Shown one piece after another: positions 59,952 to 64,000 of a DNA stretch of 64,000 nt. Positions within the stretch are counted from its first letter, which is position 1, and each line of letters starts with the position of its first letter. Source of the DNA: Pseudomonas jinjuensis (GTDB taxonomy: Bacteria; Pseudomonadota; Gammaproteobacteria; Pseudomonadales; Pseudomonadaceae); NCBI RefSeq assembly GCF_900103845.1, contig NZ_FNIJ01000001.1, positions 243,659 through 307,658 of the forward strand. The letters run 5' to 3'. A model generated the notes under the pieces. It was not told where the DNA came from, ran no database searches, and saw only the letters and a program-made list of their open reading frames with translations. The translations under genes were made by a program, and so were the position numbers.

Positions 59952-61045
59952 ATGTTGCGGTAGAGCACCACGGCCGCGCGCAGCCTGCCGCGGCCGAAGC
60001 GGCTCATCCTGTCGAATTCGGCATGGCTCACCGGGATGTACTGGCAGTCCAGCGGTTCGCGGTGGCGGCTGTGGTCGATATCGGGGTCGTGCAGATAGAC
60101 GAAATCCTCGTCGCAATCGGTGACCACCACCCAGTGCGGAGTCCGCGAGCTGGTCAGCCGGGAGCCGCTGATCAGCACCAGCGGCTGGCCGCCGGCCTGC
60201 AGCGCGCCGGCGATGTCGAGCTGGCTGACCAGTAGCTGCTCGACGCTGCTCTCGGCCAGGGCGGCGCTGAAATCCTCATGGACCAGGCGCATGACCTCGC
60301 GCTTTTCCTCGTTGCGTACGCCGTCGAGGAACAGCGGGCCGTCCTCGGACAGCTGCAGGCGCACGCGGAATCCCCGCCGCCAGGCCGCCAGCGCCAGTCC
60401 CTGCGGGCTGCAGCCGCCCGGCCCGGCGTTCATGTAGATGATGGTGGACTCGCGCCACAGGCGCAGTTCCTCGCGGCGGTCCAGCGACCGCTGCGGGTCG
60501 AGCGCGGCCATCGCCATCAGCAGGCAGGCGGGGCCGCAGGTGAATTCGGTCGATTGCGGGTAGAACGGCACGTGGCGCTGGGCGCGTTCGCTGATCTGGC
60601 GGATGCATTTCTCGTAGCGCTGCGCTTCGCCGTGGTCCGCGTAGTAGTCGGGCAGCGTCTCGAACGGGCGATAGCCATTGCGCTCGAACAGGGCGACGGC
60701 GCCACGGTTGTCCGGTGGGATTTCCAGGCGTACGTAGGCGCAGTCGTGTTCCAGGGCCGCTTCCTCCGCGGCTTCCAGGAGCTTCTGGCCGAGGCCGATG
60801 CCACGGGCGCGGGGTGCCAGGGCGATGGAGTAGAGGCGGGCCAGCGAGGTGCCCTGGTGGAACAGCACCAGCACGTAGCCGAGCAGGCTGGCTTCCGCCT
60901 CGGCGACGGTCAGCGCGGCATTGGCACGGGCGATCATCCACTGGAAATTGCGCCGGGACAGGCGGTCGTGCTCGAAACAGTGTTCTTCCAGCTCGACCAG
61001 CGCGCTGACGTCATCGGGTTGGGCGGGACGCAATCGAAGGTTCAT
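59948..61045 (-). CDS. GNAT acetyltransferase fused to a peptidase C39-like domain
   Basis: A 365-residue two-domain protein. Residues 1-150 are a RimI-like GNAT domain (IALAPRARGIGLGQKLLEAA; acetyl-CoA loop RGIGLG 81-86). Residues about 158-365 are a papain-like C39 domain with Cys170 (STEFTCGPACLLM), His304 (RTPHWVVVTDCDEDF) and Asp320 (YLHDPD) in catalytic order. C39 enzymes usually cut double-glycine leader peptides; without a transporter domain this one is cytoplasmic. It is divergent from the sigma-54 activator. The substrate is unknown. Confidence 0.85.
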   Translation of the reverse strand: MNLRLRPAQPDDVSALVELEEHCFEHDRLSRRNFQWMIARANAALTVAEAEASLLGYVLVLFHQGTSLARLYSIALAPRARGIGLGQKLLEAAEEAALEHDCAYVRLEIPPDNRGAVALFERNGYRPFETLPDYYADHGEAQRYEKCIRQISERAQRHVPFYPQSTEFTCGPACLLMAMAALDPQRSLDRREELRLWRESTIIYMNAGPGGCSPQGLALAAWRRGFRVRLQLSEDGPLFLDGVRNEEKREVMRLVHEDFSAALAESSVEQLLVSQLDIAGALQAGGQPLVLISGSRLTSSRTPHWVVVTDCDEDFVYLHDPDIDHSRHREPLDCQYIPVSHAEFDRMSRFGRGRLRAAVVLYRNI

Positions 61046-61411
61046 GGCAATCCGTTGATGGTGCGCAGGGCGCTGCCCGTGGATTGAACGAGTGCGGCCA
61101 CGAACTCGTGGTCGATGGTCGAGTATTGTCCCGGATCGGTGCAGGGGCAAGGCGCGGCGGGACCTGCGGCCACCGCGCGGAGCGCTGTTCGGCGGCGGAG
61201 GGCGGGGGCTGAAGCCGTGCTATCGCGAGAGGGGACATGGGGGCCGTCTATCTGGAGGAATAGCGACGCTTTGTCATCTTTGGTGGTATTTCCGGGTAAA
61301 AGTCGATGGACGGCACAGGGTAGCGTCAAGGAATTGCTACCTTATATCGAGAAGGGCGCCAACGGACTGTTTTCTATGGTTTTTCAAATTAATGGCGCCA
61401 AGGAATATGCC
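61046..61411. other. Divergent promoter region with a small inverted repeat
   Basis: These 366 bases between the C39 fusion gene and the sigma-54 activator gene hold no supported gene. The part from 61240 on is AT-richer. GGTAGC (61319-61324) and GCTACC (61336-61341) make a 6-bp inverted repeat about 70 bases upstream of the activator, a possible binding site. I found no -24/-12 promoter. Confidence 0.4.
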
Positions 61412-62746
<1,335 letters not shown>

Positions 62747-62844
62747 GCGGTTTCGGGGCTTCCCGTTCGCTGCGATATCCGCGCGTATCCCCGTCGTCTA
62801 TCCCTTGTGGCGCGCCAGGCGGGCGGTCGCGGGCATGCCCGCAG

Positions 62845-62912
62845 GTTCGCGAGCAAGCTCGCTCCTACGAGGTGAGGCCGCACTGCCTGCAGGAGCGAGC
62901 TTGCTCGCGAAC
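62845..62912. repeat. REPIN doublet (same 24-bp family), outward orientation
   Basis: GTTCGCGAGCAAGCTCGC... at 62845-62868 and its reverse complement at 62889-62912 (one base different, GCAGG for GTAGG). The arm order is opposite to that of the doublet at 58270, with a 20-base spacer. Confidence 0.85.
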
Positions 62913-62950
62913 ACAATGCGCTGAGATACCCGGACAGTTGTGGCTTCTCG

Positions 62951-62980
62951 ATCGTTCCCACGCGGGAGCGTGGGAACGAT
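62951..62980. repeat. REP palindrome (GTTCCCACGC family)
   Basis: A perfect 13-bp inverted repeat (ATCGTTCCCACGC / GCGTGGGAACGAT) around GGGA, 22 bases from the end of the barrel gene. Confidence 0.85.
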
Positions 62981-63001
62981 GGCATTTGGCCGGGGCGGGT
63001 T

Positions 63002-64000
63002 TCAGAAGTAGTAGGGGAATTTCACGCTGAAGCTGAAGTCCGGCGCGTCGGGGGTCAGGCCGATGGCCAGGTTGGGCACTATGGTCAGGTTCGGGCTGAC
63101 GGCGTAGGTCAGGCCCCAGTTGAAGTTCGCCGAGTTGGCGTCGCTGCCGCTGATGGTCTGCCAGTCCTGGCCGTCGGGCTTGATCTTGCTCTTGCGGGCG
63201 ATCAGGTCGGTGACCGAGAACGACATGCTCATCTTCTCGTTGAGGGCGAAGGCCACGCCGCCGCCGACCTGGAACCAGTCGCCCAGGTCGACCTTGCCGC
63301 CCAGCCTGGTGCCCTGGTTCGGGCTGATGTCGCTGAACGACTCTTCCTTGTTGTAGGTGTACGACAGGCTGGCGAACAGCACCGCCGGGTCGACCGTCTT
63401 GACCAGCGAGATGCCGGGGGTGATCGACCATACGCCGTTGCCGGTGGGCAGGTCCTCGGGGACGCTGAGGTTGTCGTTTTCCGCCGAGCGAACCAGCTTG
63501 ATGCCGTACGGGTCCTTGCCGGTGGGGGCCTTGACCCGCAGGCTGACCACCGCGTCCGGGCGGCTCGCGGTTTCATCCATGAACTTGTAGGCGATGCCGA
63601 AGTTGACGTCGCCGATGGTGGGATCGCGGGTGACCGTTTCGTCGGTCGATTGCGCGGTGGAGTTGCCCGCCCCGGCGGACTGGAAGTCGCTCTCGCGGTA
63701 GACCACCGGCACGTTCAGGTCGACCTGCCAGCGGTTGTTCCAGTTGTAGCGGCCGGTGAGGTCGAGGGTCCAGTAGTCGGCGTTGATGTTGTCCACGCCG
63801 ATACTGCCGAGAAAGATGGTGTCCAGCGCCAGGAAGCCGTTGAGGATCAGTTGGCGGGTGTCGTAGTGGGTGTAGGTGAGCCCGGCCTCCATGCTGAAGG
63901 CGCCGTTGCCGAAGAAGCCGCTGGCCTCGTCGTAGAGGTTTTCCACGCTCTTCGGCGGGGCCGCGTCCTCCTTCAGCGATTCGCCGTAGGAACTGGTCGG
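63002..64000 (-). CDS. Outer-membrane beta-barrel (transporter-like), 5' end outside the window
   Basis: A frame of 332 sense codons and a stop, open to the right edge, so the N-terminus and signal peptide are missing. It shows regular alternation of aromatic and polar residues ([40 protein letters not shown]) and ends [11 protein letters not shown], with a C-terminal phenylalanine as in outer-membrane barrels. The part before the barrel ([19 protein letters not shown]) could be a periplasmic linker. It resembles transporter/MetA-pathway barrels. It is convergent with the VpsR-like activator. Confidence 0.75.
   Translation of the reverse strand, partial: PTSSYGESLKEDAAPPKSVENLYDEASGFFGNGAFSMEAGLTYTHYDTRQLILNGFLALDTIFLGSIGVDNINADYWTLDLTGRYNWNNRWQVDLNVPVVYRESDFQSAGAGNSTAQSTDETVTRDPTIGDVNFGIAYKFMDETASRPDAVVSLRVKAPTGKDPYGIKLVRSAENDNLSVPEDLPTGNGVWSITPGISLVKTVDPAVLFASLSYTYNKEESFSDISPNQGTRLGGKVDLGDWFQVGGGVAFALNEKMSMSFSVTDLIARKSKIKPDGQDWQTISGSDANSANFNWGLTYAVSPNLTIVPNLAIGLTPDAPDFSFSVKFPYYF

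Overview
The window is GC-rich DNA from the chromosome of a Pseudomonas close to the P. aeruginosa / P. citronellolis group. From the left edge to about 49.4 kb the gene content and order match what I recall of P. aeruginosa PA1800-PA1847 (tig to nfuA); this is recollection, not a database search. There is no prophage, insertion sequence with a transposase, or CRISPR array. Mobile DNA is present only as short foldback (REP-like) elements.

Layout. 0-8.7 kb: the 3' end of a tRNA-Leu, then the plus-strand protein quality-control block tig, clpP, clpX, lon, hupB, ppiD. Two sigma-32-like promoters, before clpX and before lon, have the same 14-base spacer. A decayed tRNA-Asp-like element lies between hupB and ppiD. 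8.7-19.6 kb (minus): gloB, mltD, a five-gene peptide/peptidyl-nucleoside importer (nppA1A2BCD, Yej type), and fabI. 19.6-30 kb (mostly plus): a methyltransferase, rnhA, a DnaQ-type exonuclease, the lysine decarboxylase/antiporter pair ldcAB, a dienoyl-CoA isomerase, fimL and nudC. 30-36.5 kb: SDR and APH-type kinase genes, then SCP2 and histidine-phosphatase-like genes (minus), followed by sohB and an AcuI-type reductase (plus). 36.7-46.3 kb: cysI with its DUF934 partner, small membrane proteins, a MATE exporter, yggL and metH. 46.3-49.4 kb: cti and nfuA.

After nfuA the synteny I can recall ends and the region looks more accessory: small zinc and hypothetical proteins, a SnoaL/TetR pair, pcaR with tandem operator repeats, a LysR/acyl-CoA dehydrogenase divergent pair, terC behind a structured leader RNA, a lipoprotein, xthA, a GNAT enzyme, a GNAT-peptidase C39 fusion, a VpsR-like sigma-54 activator, and an outer-membrane barrel cut by the right edge.

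Two themes stand out. First, foldback elements fill six of the seven convergent gene gaps longer than 75 bases. Several share CGTAGG...CCTACG ends, and five of the six gaps lack an ordinary U-tailed terminator, so the elements may be acting as bidirectional 3' ends. Second, the terC leader can fold into a three-way junction whose closing stem buries the Shine-Dalgarno sequence. It does not match the yybP-ykoY manganese riboswitch as I know it and is the best candidate here for an undescribed regulatory RNA.
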